Part shown: positions 21,807 through 32,469 of the stretch, piece by piece | Layout: each line of letters opens with the position of its first letter | Numbering within the stretch: the stretch's first letter is position 1 | From: Pycnopodia helianthoides | Lineage: Eukaryota > Echinodermata > Asteroidea > Forcipulatida > Asteriidae | Direction of reading: 5' to 3' | Length of the DNA stretch: 64,000 nt | Assembly (NCBI GenBank): GCA_032158295.1 | Contig: CM063255.1 | Span: forward strand, 18,497,094-18,561,093 | Notes under the pieces: model-generated | The model's database searches: none | Told to the model about the DNA's origin: nothing | Seen by the model: only the letters and a program-made list of their open reading frames with translations | Position numbers and translations under genes: made by a program

Positions 21807-22127
21807 CCTGGTATTCCGTGGCTGCACCACCTCCTCCCGAGCCACTACTGTCCAACGAGACCACACTCGCTGCACACGACACCGTGCCCTTCTCCTCCTG
21901 CTGACCTTTGACATGCTGCAGACTCTCCTTCTTACCGTTGGGCTCCGGGCATTTGGGCTCTTTGGCCTTAGGGGATTCGGGGGGCTGCTTAGCAACTTTT
22001 ACGGGAGATGGTTCAGGAGGTGATTTCTTCACCACTTTAGGAATTCTAGAACTAACAGCGCCCTCTTTAGTTTCGGACGGGACATTCTGCTGATTAGGTG
22101 TAGTGGTCGGCTCAGACCCATTTTTTT
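21807..22127 (-). CDS. CAMSAP: CAMSAP exon (Pro/Lys-rich linker ending ATEYQ)
   Basis: Visible residues 1696-1802. It begins EKNGSEPTTTPNQQNV and runs through a KKSPPEPSPVKVAKQPPESP-type basic/proline segment to CAASVVSLDSSGSGGGG and ATEYQ. The end aligns with the conserved 'ASVAEYTGPKLF' at the CKK entrance. Acceptor ACACAG, donor CAGG|GTTTGT, a weak but required site: the next exon starts GT CCC AAG and restores G-P-K-L-Y. Phase 1 in and 1 out. Confidence 0.85.
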
Positions 22128-22500
22128 CTGTGTGGATTGTGATATGATAGCGAAAGTTAGTGCAAAATGTGTCAATAAATATGCATAGGCAAAAAGGCAG
22201 TTTTTCCATCTTGGAATCGTGTCACCCAGCTACCTGTCTACCATTTTGGGACAATTATAAACGAACAACAACTATAAGTCCTTTAAACTGAGTGCCTTTT
22301 TACTTGAAATCTGCACAGACGATGCGTCCTGACAATTTGATCTCTGAATGGAACAACAAATGGTGTTGTCATTATTTACAAAGGACTGTTCCTAGGCTGG
22401 TCAAATGCTGTTAGTTTCAGGCAGTCAGAGTGAAGTGAATGACACTGATTAATGAAATTATATAACTTGTTAAAGATGAGCAGAGATATCCGAGTTCATG

Positions 22501-22550
22501 GTGACATTTGGTGACATTTGGTGACACTTGGTGACATTTGGTGACATTCG
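22501..22550. repeat. 10-bp tandem repeat (5 copies)
   Basis: 'gtgacatttg' repeated five times with two single-base changes. Confidence 0.9.
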
Positions 22551-22684
22551 GATAGTATGTCAAATGAGTGAGTTTCGTACCTGAAATAAAGTTTAATTTT
22601 GGGTGACAGCTAGAGGGATAAGCTTTGTAAAAGGAGCAATGCAGAGTTTACCAAACGGTATCACAAGGTCACTCAAGGTTGAAC

Positions 22685-22885
22685 AGCAAATGAATATGCA
22701 AATATCTAAATCAGTATATGCAGATTATTGTGATGACACTTTGCTGCTTTGCAACTGAAGTTTTCACATTTTTGCACGATACGAAACACACTCATTTATG
22801 CAAATTTATGCAAATGAATATGCAAATATTTAAATCAGTATATGCCGGTTATCGTGATGACACTTTGCTGCTTTGCAAAGGAAAT
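22685..22885. repeat. ~124-bp direct duplication
   Basis: 'aatgaatatgcaaatat.taa', 'atcagtatatgc.g.ttat.g' and 'tgatgacactttgctgcttt' occur at about 22689 and again at about 22812. Two copies in tandem, intronic. Confidence 0.8.
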
Positions 22886-23826
22886 TAATTTGGTGGCAAA
22901 CAAACAGTTTAAAAATGAAAACAAATTGATGTTGTTAGAAATTTGTGGGAAAAAGTATGGATGACATTTTTAAACACACACTTTGAGGGGATGATTTAGG
23001 TAGCGTCGTTGAAATTCAGTCTTCAGCTTTGACTCGTCCAAAAGCTGCCTCTGTTCAACCTTCTCGTAACTGAATTCTTTTGACCTCAGCAACTGCTGGT
23101 GCCCGCATTGTTTGACCACTCCAGCACGATGCACACATTCTCACACAACAGAAAGCTTTTGTTCAAAGGTCAATTTTTACAAACTCTATTATTACCTTGT
23201 TTTCATTTTAGGGCATAATGAGTATAACAAATTTCTTGCATATTGAATTTCCTTTCATATAATCAAAAAATCATTGAGTATCGACCAATAAAATGATCAA
23301 GTTCTTGGTCTTTGTTTCCTCAGTGTGTTCTGTCAACTCAAACACTTTTTATGTACACTGCCATATGGCACTCCAAAGGTGTTTGGCATTTCCGATCTTT
23401 CCACTCCAATTTGAAGAGATTTTGAAGAGACTATTTTATTTTACCATCATTGGAAAGATCCAATCTTTCTCTTTCCAATGATGGTAAGCTTGGGTCTGGA
23501 GGGTGAACACGGACAAAACTACAGCTTTATCACAAATGGTGTTTGTGCTCAGGCTTGAGTGCTTTTTTGGGGGGTGTTATCTTGGTCAACTAAAGTAACC
23601 ATTAGAGCTGAAAGGGTTAATTCTGCGGACTGAAGACTGCACTGATCTTCAAAAACATTCGTTGAACTATCCCTTCAAATTGAGTTGAATGAACCCAAAC
23701 ATGGGCCATGCCATGGAGGAGAGAATGTTATAAACATGAAAGAGAAACTATGTTTGTTAGTATGACCAAAGATGATGACTTGTGAGTGAATTAGCGATGA
23801 ATTTAAAGCACTCCACACAAACATAC

Positions 23827-23937
23827 CCGCAGCTCCACCACCACTTAAAACCCCAGGCGGCACATGGCCGCCACGAGAGGGCCAATCACTATCATCACTA
23901 GAGGGCGCACTCAGTGTGAAGGATTTCTTCTGGACAC
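23827..23937 (-). CDS. CAMSAP: CAMSAP exon (Ser/Gly linker before CKK)
   Basis: Visible residues 1659-1695: S(split) VQKKSFTLSAPSSDDSDWPS then RGGHVPPGVLSGGGAA. 'DSDWPS' may correspond to the 'STDRDWETAS' of CAMSAP1. Entry and exit are both phase 1 (111 nt), so skipping it would keep the frame. Acceptor ATCAG, donor G|GTATGT. Confidence 0.82.
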
Positions 23938-24088
23938 CTGATAGTTGAAATAGATGTATAAGGCCATATAGTTGAACTTAGTATCTTTGGCTTTGGGCTA
24001 CGACTGTTGAGTACAGCCAGAATGTCGATGCAGTGATCTAGATGAAGTCTGTAGCCACAGCCGCTCTTTCAGCATTAGCCTTATGTCA

Positions 24089-24882
24089 GGCCCAATTTCA
24101 TGACCTTGCTGAATTTGACCCATAGAGTCACACGCTTTATAGCACGCAGTAAGCACAGAATTTGACCCATAGCGTCATACGCTTCACAGCACGCAGTAAG
24201 CACAGAATTTGACCCATAGCGTCACACGCTTCACAGCACGCAGTAAGCACAGAATTTAACCCATAGAATCACACGCTTTACAGCAAGCAGTAAGCACAGT
24301 ATTTGGCCTATAGTCACACGCTTTACAGCAAGCAGTAAGCACAGAATTTGACCCATAGCGTCACACGCTTTACAGTACGCAGTAAGCACAGAATTTAACC
24401 CATAGAATCACACGCTTTACAGCAAGCAGTAAGCACAGAATTTGGCCCATAGTCACACGCTTTACAGCACGCAGTAAGCACAGAATTTGGCCCATAGAAT
24501 CACACGCTTACAGCACGCAGTAAGCACAGAATTTGACCCATAGAATCACACGCTTTACAGCACGCAGTAAGCACAGAATTTGACCCATAGAATCACACGC
24601 TTTACAGCACGCAGTAAGCACAGAATTTGACCCATAGAGTCACACGCTTTACAGCGCGCAGTAAGCAAAGAATTTGACCCATAGAGTCACACGCTTTACA
24701 GCACGCAGTAAGCACAGAATTTGACCCATAGAGTCACACGCTTACAGCACGCAGTAAGCACAGAATTTGACCCATAGAGTCACACGCTTTACAGCACGCA
24801 GTAAGCACAGAATTTGACCCATAACATCACACCCTTCACAGGGCGCCATATAAGCAGAAATTTATGATAACAGTGCCATGAA
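24089..24882. mobile_element. TIR element expanded by a 47-bp tandem array
   Basis: The ends 'aggcccaatttcatgacctt' (24089) and 'agtgccatgaaattgggccc' (ending 24881) are the inverted ends of the 'cccaatttcatag' families. Between them, 24110-24838 is about 15 copies of a 47-bp unit ('tttgacccatagagtcacac', 'gctttacagcacgcagtaag', 'cacagaa'). Confidence 0.9.
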
Positions 24883-26124
24883 ATTGGGCCCAGAATAATG
24901 ACATTATAATAAATCCGTTAAATAATTCCTCACTTCAACTATTTTTCTGAATTATTCTCCCACTGACCATATCCTTTCCATCGATCGAAACCTCTCTTTT
25001 GAGAAATCCATAACTTTGTTTTTTTCCCTCTTATTAAATGCAGATTAAAAAAAACTCACCAAAATGCGTAAATGCTTCCAAATGCAACATACAAACATAA
25101 AGGGGAGGGCAGCTGGCATTCGTGAATAAATGACCTTTAACCTTTTGAAGAGTCTCAACGGAAATTACCAACATAATGTGATCAATATTTTTCCATTTTG
25201 TATTTGCTATTAATGGATCGATCACTGTAATAGTTTCCCTGTCATGTTTGTGACAACAGTTTTGCTAAATTGTGTAGTTTTTGGTTCACCAAAATGTGAA
25301 AATGTTGAATGAAACCCGAATGTTTGTAACTCAAGATGACGTTGGCCAGGCTCGCTACCATGGGCAGCGCGCCGTATCGATACCTCTTGTCACTAACCCC
25401 TGGAAGGGAAGCACTGAAACACAACGCTGATTGGTTCCCAAAAGTGACTGTTTGCGTGCACGCTTGTTAAAAAACGCTCGGTTGGTGCTTAGTACGCGCG
25501 TGTCGAAATGAAGTCTTTTGACGCAATCCACTTCAAACGAATCATGTTTTTACACAACACCCTAAACTGCACACAGTTAGACACGTCACATGATCAAATT
25601 AGAATGAGCAGGGTACCAGTTGCTCTATGGTTGATGCCTCTTTTGATAGCGCACTCTGCGAGCGACTAAAACCAAAAATGGATCAACCACAGGACTAATT
25701 AAAATATCCAATATAATTGGATATTTCAAAGTCACACTTCCAGGGGCTATGATCGAGCGAGGCATTCTGGAGAGGAAAAAATAGCGCGGCAAGATCTTTC
25801 GCCACTGGGAATGAGGTCGGGCGTTTGCAGATAAAAATGAATACGACCCTTCACCTTTGACATGACATGAGGTCATCGGTGACACACATGGTGAGAACAC
25901 GTTTATCAATGCCAACGTTCCGTTACGGAATATCGGTTAGATTTCAAATTCCCTTCTCGAAATCATGATCCAAACTTGTTGCAGAATTCCAAACGAGACA
26001 GGACAACTTCACCATTTCCTAATCAAACTTCCTCCAAATACCGAATGAAGATCCAACACATTCATGACTGAGAGGTCAGTCAGGGTCATCGTCATTGACC
26101 TTTGACCCATTATGACACACTTAC

Positions 26125-26272
26125 TGTAATCGGCTATGTCTTTGTCGTGGCCGTAGCGGCTTGTTGCCGGCCGGCCGTAGTCCGTTTGATCTTCTACAAC
26201 CGTCGATTTAGGGCGTGGTTTTGCTGATGACTTCGTCCGCCTCACTGGTGGGGCTGCCGGCTCATTCTCTTG
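26125..26272 (-). CDS. CAMSAP: CAMSAP exon (KPRPKS linker)
   Basis: Visible residues 1610-1658: QENEPAAPPVRRTKSSAKPR, PKSTVVEDQTDYGRPATSRY, GHDKDIADY. The basic 'KSKPKKPRPKS' motif before the CKK linker of vertebrate CAMSAPs is recognisable as KSSAKPRPKS. Acceptor TCACAG, donor A|GTAAGT, phase 0 in and 1 out. Confidence 0.9.
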
Positions 26273-26449
26273 CTGTGAAATAAATAAGCGAGAAAATTTT
26301 GAATCAACAGTGTCTGTTAGTGTCTCTTAGTATCGGTTAAGACCGAGTCACTACTCTTTTATTCCCATTCCTAATTGCCCTTTTTGTCAAAAAGCGTATA
26401 AGCAATGGAAAATCTGTAAAACTTTTCTGTTAATTTTTTTAAAAATTCC

Positions 26450-26715
26450 TGTCACATCCTCGGGCCTTGTTTTGCGAATGAGTCAATATGCATGCCACGC
26501 TCAACAGTTGTGCATACTAACAGATTTGAGATTGAATACCAGCAGTATGTATAAATTGCATTTCGCGTAAATTAGCACTTGCGTAACGTTCTGCGTCACG
26601 GGTATGTTTAAACACCTCTAGCCGTGTTTGTATCAAACGTTTAAACATGGCCATGTGATCTCCTCTTGACCAATCAGAATGGATAAACTGTCCCAATGTA
26701 TTTATGAATGGTACA
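26450..26715. repeat. ~265-bp dispersed repeat, copy 1
   Basis: Shares ordered blocks with 47394-47660: 'gccacgctcaacagttgt', 'cgtttcgcgtaaattagc' (here 'catttcgcgtaaattagc'), 'gtttaaacac.tctagccgtg' and 'ccaatcagaatggataaact'. It ends at 'tatttatgaatg' in both copies. Confidence 0.75.
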
Positions 26716-26758
26716 TTAGAACCCAATTGAGTGGTCGGTGGTTGAAGGATGTGGATAC

Positions 26759-26855
26759 CTGATCAAGGAGTTTACGTCTCTGGTAGTTTAGTCTGATCTG
26801 CTCCCTCCGTGCTTTCTCTTCGGCTTTCTTAGCTTCCACCTCCTCTTGCTTACGC
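26759..26855 (-). CDS. CAMSAP: CAMSAP exon, charged helix part 2
   Basis: Visible residues 1577-1609: R(split) RKQEEVEAKKAEEKARREQI then RLNYQRRKLLDQ. It matches 'RKEEEKARRELIKQEYLRRKQ' of vertebrate CAMSAPs. Acceptor CAACAG, donor CAG|GTATCC, phase 2 in and 0 out. Confidence 0.93.
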
Positions 26856-26928
26856 CTGTTGATCAACAATTCAACAAATGTTAAATTTAGTGGGGGTTTT
26901 TCCAAAAAATATATTAAGTGACGAGTCA

Positions 26929-27362
26929 TGGCGTGTCGTGGCCGAGCGGTTAAAAGCACTGGACTCAAGCTCTGGTGTTTCTGTTCAGCAGAGTGTGGGT
27001 TAGAGTCCCTGTCTTGACAATTGTGTCCTTAAGCAAGACACTTAACCATTTTTTGCTGCGTCCTTCAGATGGGACGTAAAGCCGTTGGTCCCGTGTGTTG
27101 TTTAACGCAGGTAAAAGAACCCAGTGCACTTTTATCGAAAAAGAGAAGGGGTTCGCCCCGATGTTCCTGGTTTGATTGGCAGCATATTGCGCCACCGCAC
27201 CTTGTAAATTATTACATGGTGCTATGTAAAGAAATAGGTCTAACACTTCAAAATGCAGCTCCACAATACCTTGCAGAAAAATACTGATTAATGAAGCGCC
27301 TTGAGCGTCACTGAGTGACGGATATGAGCACTATATAAGAAGCCACTATTATTATTATTATG
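26929..27362 (+). mobile_element. tRNA-derived SINE, full length, tail type 1
   Basis: Head 'cgtgtcgtggccgagcggtt' (A box) and 'gtgggttagagtccctg' (B-box position), then body, then a tail with the self-complementary 'gcgtcactgagtgacg' and 'agcactatataagaagccac', ending in (ATT)n. It lies between two CAMSAP exons, on the opposite strand to the gene. Confidence 0.9.
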
Positions 27363-27493
27363 ATGGCTAAGCCATCTTGCATAATCCCTGCACGGCCTGC
27401 CGAGGGGCTCGGGAGCGGCCAAACCGAGCGTATCCAAAGTGAGGCTGGAAGGCAAACTGGAGTGTTTCCAGCATTATTGTGTACACCCATTAC

Positions 27494-27621
27494 CTTTGCT
27501 GTTCTCTTTTCTTTTCCATGTCCGCCTCTCTGGACGCCCTCTTAGCTCGCTCCTCTTCCTGCTTCTTGAGGCGATTCTGAAGAAACTGCATCTTCCGTCT
27601 CTCGACTTCATCCGCCTGATC
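27494..27621 (-). CDS. CAMSAP: CAMSAP exon, charged helix part 1
   Basis: Visible residues 1535-1576: DQADEVERRKMQFLQNRLKK then QEEERAKRASREADMEKKRE and QQ. It continues directly from AAES and matches the CAMSAP 'DE..KKRAAFLL.QQ.KAEEAR.RK..LEAE.E.KR' helix that precedes the CKK domain. Acceptor TTGTAG, donor AG|GTAATG, phase 0 in and 2 out. Confidence 0.93.
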
Positions 27622-27663
27622 CTACAAATTTGGTCAACACAATGGGAGTTAAATTTCCAAAAC

Positions 27664-28054
27664 TTAAAGGAACATTACAGAATTGGTAAGAAAAAAAACT
27701 TGTAAAATATACTTTTTGATCACAGATTTACATAAAACGTACACGGTCTAATGATGATGATAGTAGAAAACATCCCTTGAAATATTTCTGTCTGAAATGC
27801 CATATTTGATGAGAAATGAATAAACTCATTTTCCGATTGGAGTTTATCGCTCAGTGAGCGTTTTATTTGTTGAATCTATATGATTTCATGCAAATGTGTA
27901 ATCGGTTTTTCACTATTTTCTCGTGACCCAGATGGCCGATCGATCTCAAACTTCTACAGGTTTGTCAGTTTATGTATATGGTGGATTACATCAAGTGCTT
28001 ACACTGCCAGCAACTGTTTTGTTAGCAAAAACCAATTCTGTAATATTCCTTTAA
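27664..28054. mobile_element. ~390-bp MITE ('ttaaaggaacattacagaat' ends)
   Basis: Ends 'ttaaaggaacattacagaat' and 'attctgtaatattcctttaa' are inverted repeats. The whole element matches 59019-59407 in the opposite orientation. Confidence 0.85.
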
Positions 28055-28129
28055 AATACAGTGAGAAAGTTTTCTTTTTTAACAAAAGACACTTCCCTAA
28101 GAAGCTCAGTGGTTTTTAAATTTTACAAC

Positions 28130-28527
28130 CAGATGAGAGATAGAGTCATAGATTGGTAAATATTCAAAAAATGAATGACCATAACAATTTACTTGGTGTA
28201 CTTACTGCAGCTATTGATAGTGTAAACTATGTTGAGAAAGGATCCCCTTCGAAGTAACATGGTTTGGATAATTTTTCACCCCAAAACATTTGAATCTGAG
28301 AAACGATTCATGCGTGTATCGTCTCTCAGATTTCTGAGGTTTGGTGTTCGTTCGGGAATGCTGCGGTCAGAGATGCAGTTGGTATCTACTGTTATCCGCT
28401 AAATGTGGATGGATTCAATGCTCTTGTAAAAATACAGTTACATATGTTTTCTGTTTTCTCAGCAAGTAGACACTGTATTCAGCTGAAACTTTCACCTGTG
28501 ACTTTCATTGTATCTTTCTTGACAATA
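28130..28527. mobile_element. ~400-bp dispersed element, copy 1
   Basis: Colinear with 45867-46319: 'agtcatagattg.taaatatt', 'tatggtttggataatttttc', 'atctgagaaacgattca', 'cagagatgcagtt', 'ctcagcaagtagacactgta'. The right end is cut by the MITE that begins at 28528. Confidence 0.75.
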
Positions 28528-28698
28528 CACCAATCCAGTAGGCCACGCCCCATGACAAATTGACCAATCACAATGCGGGATTTAAGGTCCGACACTATAC
28601 CGCCATTTTGTCCGACAAAAACAACGCGCATGGCCGGACGGGGGGACACGCGACACGTTTGGTCGTTGCTATGGTGGGCGTGGCCTACTGGATCGGTG
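28528..28698. mobile_element. 171-bp MITE with ~24-bp inverted ends
   Basis: Left end 'caccaatccagtaggccacg' with 'cccc' following, right end the complement with a single mismatch ('gggcgtggcctactggat' then 'cggtg'). Non-coding interior. Confidence 0.8.
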
Positions 28699-28734
28699 TA
28701 TTTTTCCTATAAACCAGCATTACGCCGACATAAA

Positions 28735-28996
28735 CCAACCTATGACCCCTACCATTTGAAACCGTTTGTTATCAAATGAATATGGTTGGAAAGATGTTTT
28801 TAAAGTAGAATATAATGATCCAAACAAATATGCCTCGAAATTGTGTGGTTTTCCTTTTACTTCATGAACTAACATGGTTTGCCATTTTGTTTCATTATAT
28901 TCTACTTTTAAAACATCTTTCCAACCATATTCATTTCATGACAAACGCTTTTTATAGCCCAAATCGCCCAATCCAAGGCAACGTGTCCCTTTAAGC
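28735..28996. mobile_element. Palindromic element abutting the CAMSAP giant exon
   Basis: Contains both arms of the 'atatggttggaaagatgttt' / 'aaacatctttccaaccatat' inverted repeat around a ~110-bp centre and ends 'ccaaggcaacgtgtcccttt'. It begins about 55 bp past the donor of the giant exon. Confidence 0.75.
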
Positions 28997-29049
28997 AGCT
29001 CTATGAAATTGGGCCCAGGCCCTATAACACACGGGAAATCACAACTCAC

Positions 29050-32000
29050 TGATTCTGCGGCGACCACGAAACCCTTTGCCTTCTGATCGGAGTCATCAGT
29101 TACATCCAGAGAAACGTTTCCTGACAAGTCGAGGACCACCATTTTCTCTTCGTCTGTACTGTAGTCGTCATCCTCTTCGCCCTCGCCAACAATTTCATAC
29201 ACTGAGCTATGCTTCTTCTGCGTCGAAGAACTGGAACCTTTGCGATCCCTCTGCCTTTTCTTCACGGTTGGAGTCTCCGTTGATTCTGGGGATTTCTCAA
29301 TTTTGGATATTTCGGCCATGTGATTGGATAAACTTGCGACAGTTGGGAGGGGCGGTTGATGCTGATTGGTCAACGAGTCAGCATTTCGTGGCTGCTCATT
29401 GGCGGGTGTGGATGCCAAGACCTTGGTTTGATTTTGCGGGGTGTCATTTTTAGTGATCTCGACGCTGTCTTTGTTTTTGACCGGGGCCGACTGGGATGGG
29501 GGTATGATGTACGTGTTGTTCGGTTGTTTGGACGGGACTTGATTGGCAGGGTAGGGGGATTTGATAACTTGTGGTTGGTCAGTGGATCCTGTGATGGATC
29601 CTAACCCTTCTTGTTGGGGTAGCCTTTGTACTGGGCCAACAGGACGAGGGCTCGGAATGTCTACTCCGGCCATGTCATAGAGCGGGTTCTCATGCAGGAC
29701 GAAAGATTCTGGCTCTTTGTCTGCTTGTGCTAAGTAGAAGCCAGAGCATTCGGGAGGCACTTCACTATCGGAGTGTAAAACGAACGACTTAGAGTCTACT
29801 TGAGGGGGCTGCTGTGGGGAGACGCTACGCTCACTAGGGGGCCTAGGGGAATCCATGACGCTTCGCATCTGCTCCTGGCGCAACGATAACCTCTGGATTT
29901 CATTCTGCAACTGGGATAGATTGGCGTTGAGCTTCTCTAGAGAGGTGTTGTATTCGTCTGAAGTCATATGCGGTGAATGCGATCCTGAGCTGGAGCCCGG
30001 GCTGGCCTTCCCGGTCGGAATGTCTGGGATACTCTGGGGCGACTCCGGGCGAATCGGTAAAACCTCAGTCGGCTGGTTCGTCGGAGCAGGCTTCTGCACT
30101 CGGGGGCTGTCTCCCGATCGACTCGGGACAAGTTTTTCTTTATTCGAGCCAAGATCGGCAAAGGTTATTTTGCCCTCTTGTTGAGCGTGGTTGGATCTGG
30201 ACTTTGCAATTGATCTCTCGAGCTCCTCTCTCGAGTAAAGGTCTTTTGGTTTGTCACCACGGAATTCCTCAGGCCTGATTGGTTGATCGTCACCGACATT
30301 GTCTTTCGTCTTCTTCTGATTGGCTATTACCTGCATGAATGCAGCCTTTCCAATCCGCTGCCTTTGTTTGCTCCACTGACGCTCCAACTTGCGTTTATCA
30401 GAGTCCATGAAGCGCCGTTTCTCTTCCAACTTGGACCGGAGTTGGGAGAATTCGCCGAGGCCAAGCTGATTGTTTTGCTGGGCAGGGTTCCCACCACCTG
30501 TGTTAATGCCACACAAAGGAGTTTGTTTTGAGTTAGCACCCCAGGTGGTAAGCACCTGGTTGTCAAGCTCATGATTGGCTGACTTTAATGGCATGCATGA
30601 ATTCTCTACTGTGATTGGCTGACTAGAGGGAGTTAGGTCTGGTTTTGAATGCATAATTAATGAGCTATCAGGGTTTACATTAGGCTCTAACTTGTCAACA
30701 GATTCAATACTCAGATTAGTGTCAAACAGGAGGGAAGGCTCAAATTTCTCAGCTTCTTTTTCGTCAGTGACATTGTCATGGTCACCATTGGCAAGTGAGG
30801 AGGAGGTAGATTTTGAATTTAGTTCTGGGAAAGGGGTCGACACTTTGTGAGGGCTCAGGTTGGTGTCAAAGGTCATTAAGACTGGTTTCGGTACACCATC
30901 CCCTGACTCCTTCTGTGTCTCATCGGCATGCAACTTAGAGGACTCTGTCTCCATGCTTGAGGGTTGGGGAATGTTATCACTGGAAGTTACCATACCTGTG
31001 TTAGGCACCCTTGGGGAATCCGAAAAGGATATGCCGTGCCCGTCACCACCTGAATGCAAAGCGTTAGGTTTGAAAGCGGTTTCATGCATACGTGGATTGG
31101 ATTGATCATGCAGTCTCGGGGAAGGATTAGGATAAGGGTGAGGGTTGCCTGAAAACCTTTCGGTCGGGTGAGAAGCAGGAGCAGGATTGTGTGAGGGTGC
31201 AGCGTGCAAGTTAGGATGAGCAGAGGAATGGCGGGGGCTTGCTTGGCGGTTGTAGGATTCTTGGTCCTCATCCTCCATCCCCTGAAGTTCAGCTAAAGAA
31301 GAGACGACAGGAATGCCGGCTTCAAATGCCGTAGATGCTGTGTGCTGTTTGTCACAGACAGTAAAGCTACTACCAGTACCGGTCCTACTAAGAGAACTAC
31401 TGTCTACAGATTGCTCAGGCTGAAGGTGAGTGTGGATGAAGAAGGCTTCACCATGCTTGGCCTGAGTGACATGCGGCTCTTGAGAGTTGGTGTCAGGAGT
31501 GGGATTGCCCTGTGGTGCAACAGCAGGTCTTGGCTTCTGCCAGGCAAGACGCTGCTGCTGCTGTGCGTAATCCCCTGCAAGGGAATCTGCAATACTCTCA
31601 CCACTCAGTGGGGTTGTAGCATCAAGACTCTCCGGCGACTCCTGATCGGGACCTCCTGGCTTCTTTGACCAGGTTGTCATGCCGCCTCCGTTGGCGTCGG
31701 GTAACCTCCCATGGTGGTCCTCTCGGGGGTTCCGGCCAGCCCGCCGACCCTCCCCACTCTCTTCTTTCTTGTTCATGTTGTGTGATTTCTCCTTGAGAGG
31801 TTTGACAACAGCTGGTAGGAGTCTCTCAGTCCGTTTCATTTCGACCGGCTGAATATCAAGCTTCAGCCGTCTCCTGGAGGGCGTCACAGAAGTCTTTTGC
31901 ACCTCCTGCTCGACAGCTCCAGATTGCTCAAACTCTCTATTATTGTGTGTTCTGAATTGATCATTCCTCAAAGGTGATTGGTCGGCATTTACCCGCCGTG

Positions 32001-32389
32001 AGTCTGATTGGCTATTTCTGTTCCAATCGCTACTATCTTTCGACGACATACTACTCAGAGGGGTCACTGTGAACTCCTGATCGGTCAGGCGGCCATTTTC
32101 CTCCGTGGACGATCTTTGCTCTAACTCCTCGTTCACATGACGGGCTACCGGCTTCTCACTCCTCTGTGAGATCCGGGACAATGCCGACGTTAAACTCTCA
32201 ACTTCCAAGTCCTCTTCATTCTCAAACTGAGAGGAGGACCGTTGGTCGTGATCATTCACTTTGGGTAAGCGTCCATTTTGATTAGAGAGAGAGTTCAGTT
32301 CCGAGAAGCTCTGGCTGTCATTGAGATCGCTGTCAATGCTCACATTGGCAAGGAGGCTGCTGTTGTTGCTGTCTCTCATAGACTGCGAT
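29050..32389 (-). CDS. CAMSAP: CAMSAP giant exon (3340 nt; disordered region and coiled coils)
   Basis: About 1113 residues (visible 421-1534). Most is low-complexity Ser/Pro/Asn/Gln-rich sequence without predicted fold, but family islands stand out in the right order: LLANVSIDSD near the start, LLPAVVKPLKEK with ESGEGRR, EAFFIHTHLQ, LTTWGANSK, then coiled coil 1 (FSQLRSKLEEKRRFMDSDKR ... QRQRIGKAAFMQVI, about residues 1064-1105, 30336-30460) and a shorter coiled coil (SLEKLNANLSQLQNEIQRLS ..., about 1229-1262, 29865-29965), and finally QKAKGFVVAAES. The region corresponds to the microtubule-binding/regulatory middle of CAMSAPs; a very large exon here is also typical of vertebrate genes. Acceptor TTTCAG, donor TCA|GTGAGT; phase 2 in, 0 out. 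The open frame runs past the donor into a repeat, and that tail (to 28936) is not coding. Confidence 0.95.
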
Positions 32390-32469
32390 CTGAAAACACA
32401 GAACAAAACTAAATCATCTTCAAAGTGAAATAAACACAGACATGAAAGTGAACTACTCAAACATGCAAA

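Noticed and set aside
25625..25915. 96-codon minus-strand frame in a CAMSAP intron
   Set aside because: No splice sites in phase with the neighbouring exons (26125 and 23937 already join in phase) and no recognised similarity.
28936..29049. C-terminal extension of the giant CAMSAP frame past 29050
   Set aside because: A strong donor TCA|GTGAGT ends the exon, the continuation is repeat sequence, and the next exon resumes the family match in phase.
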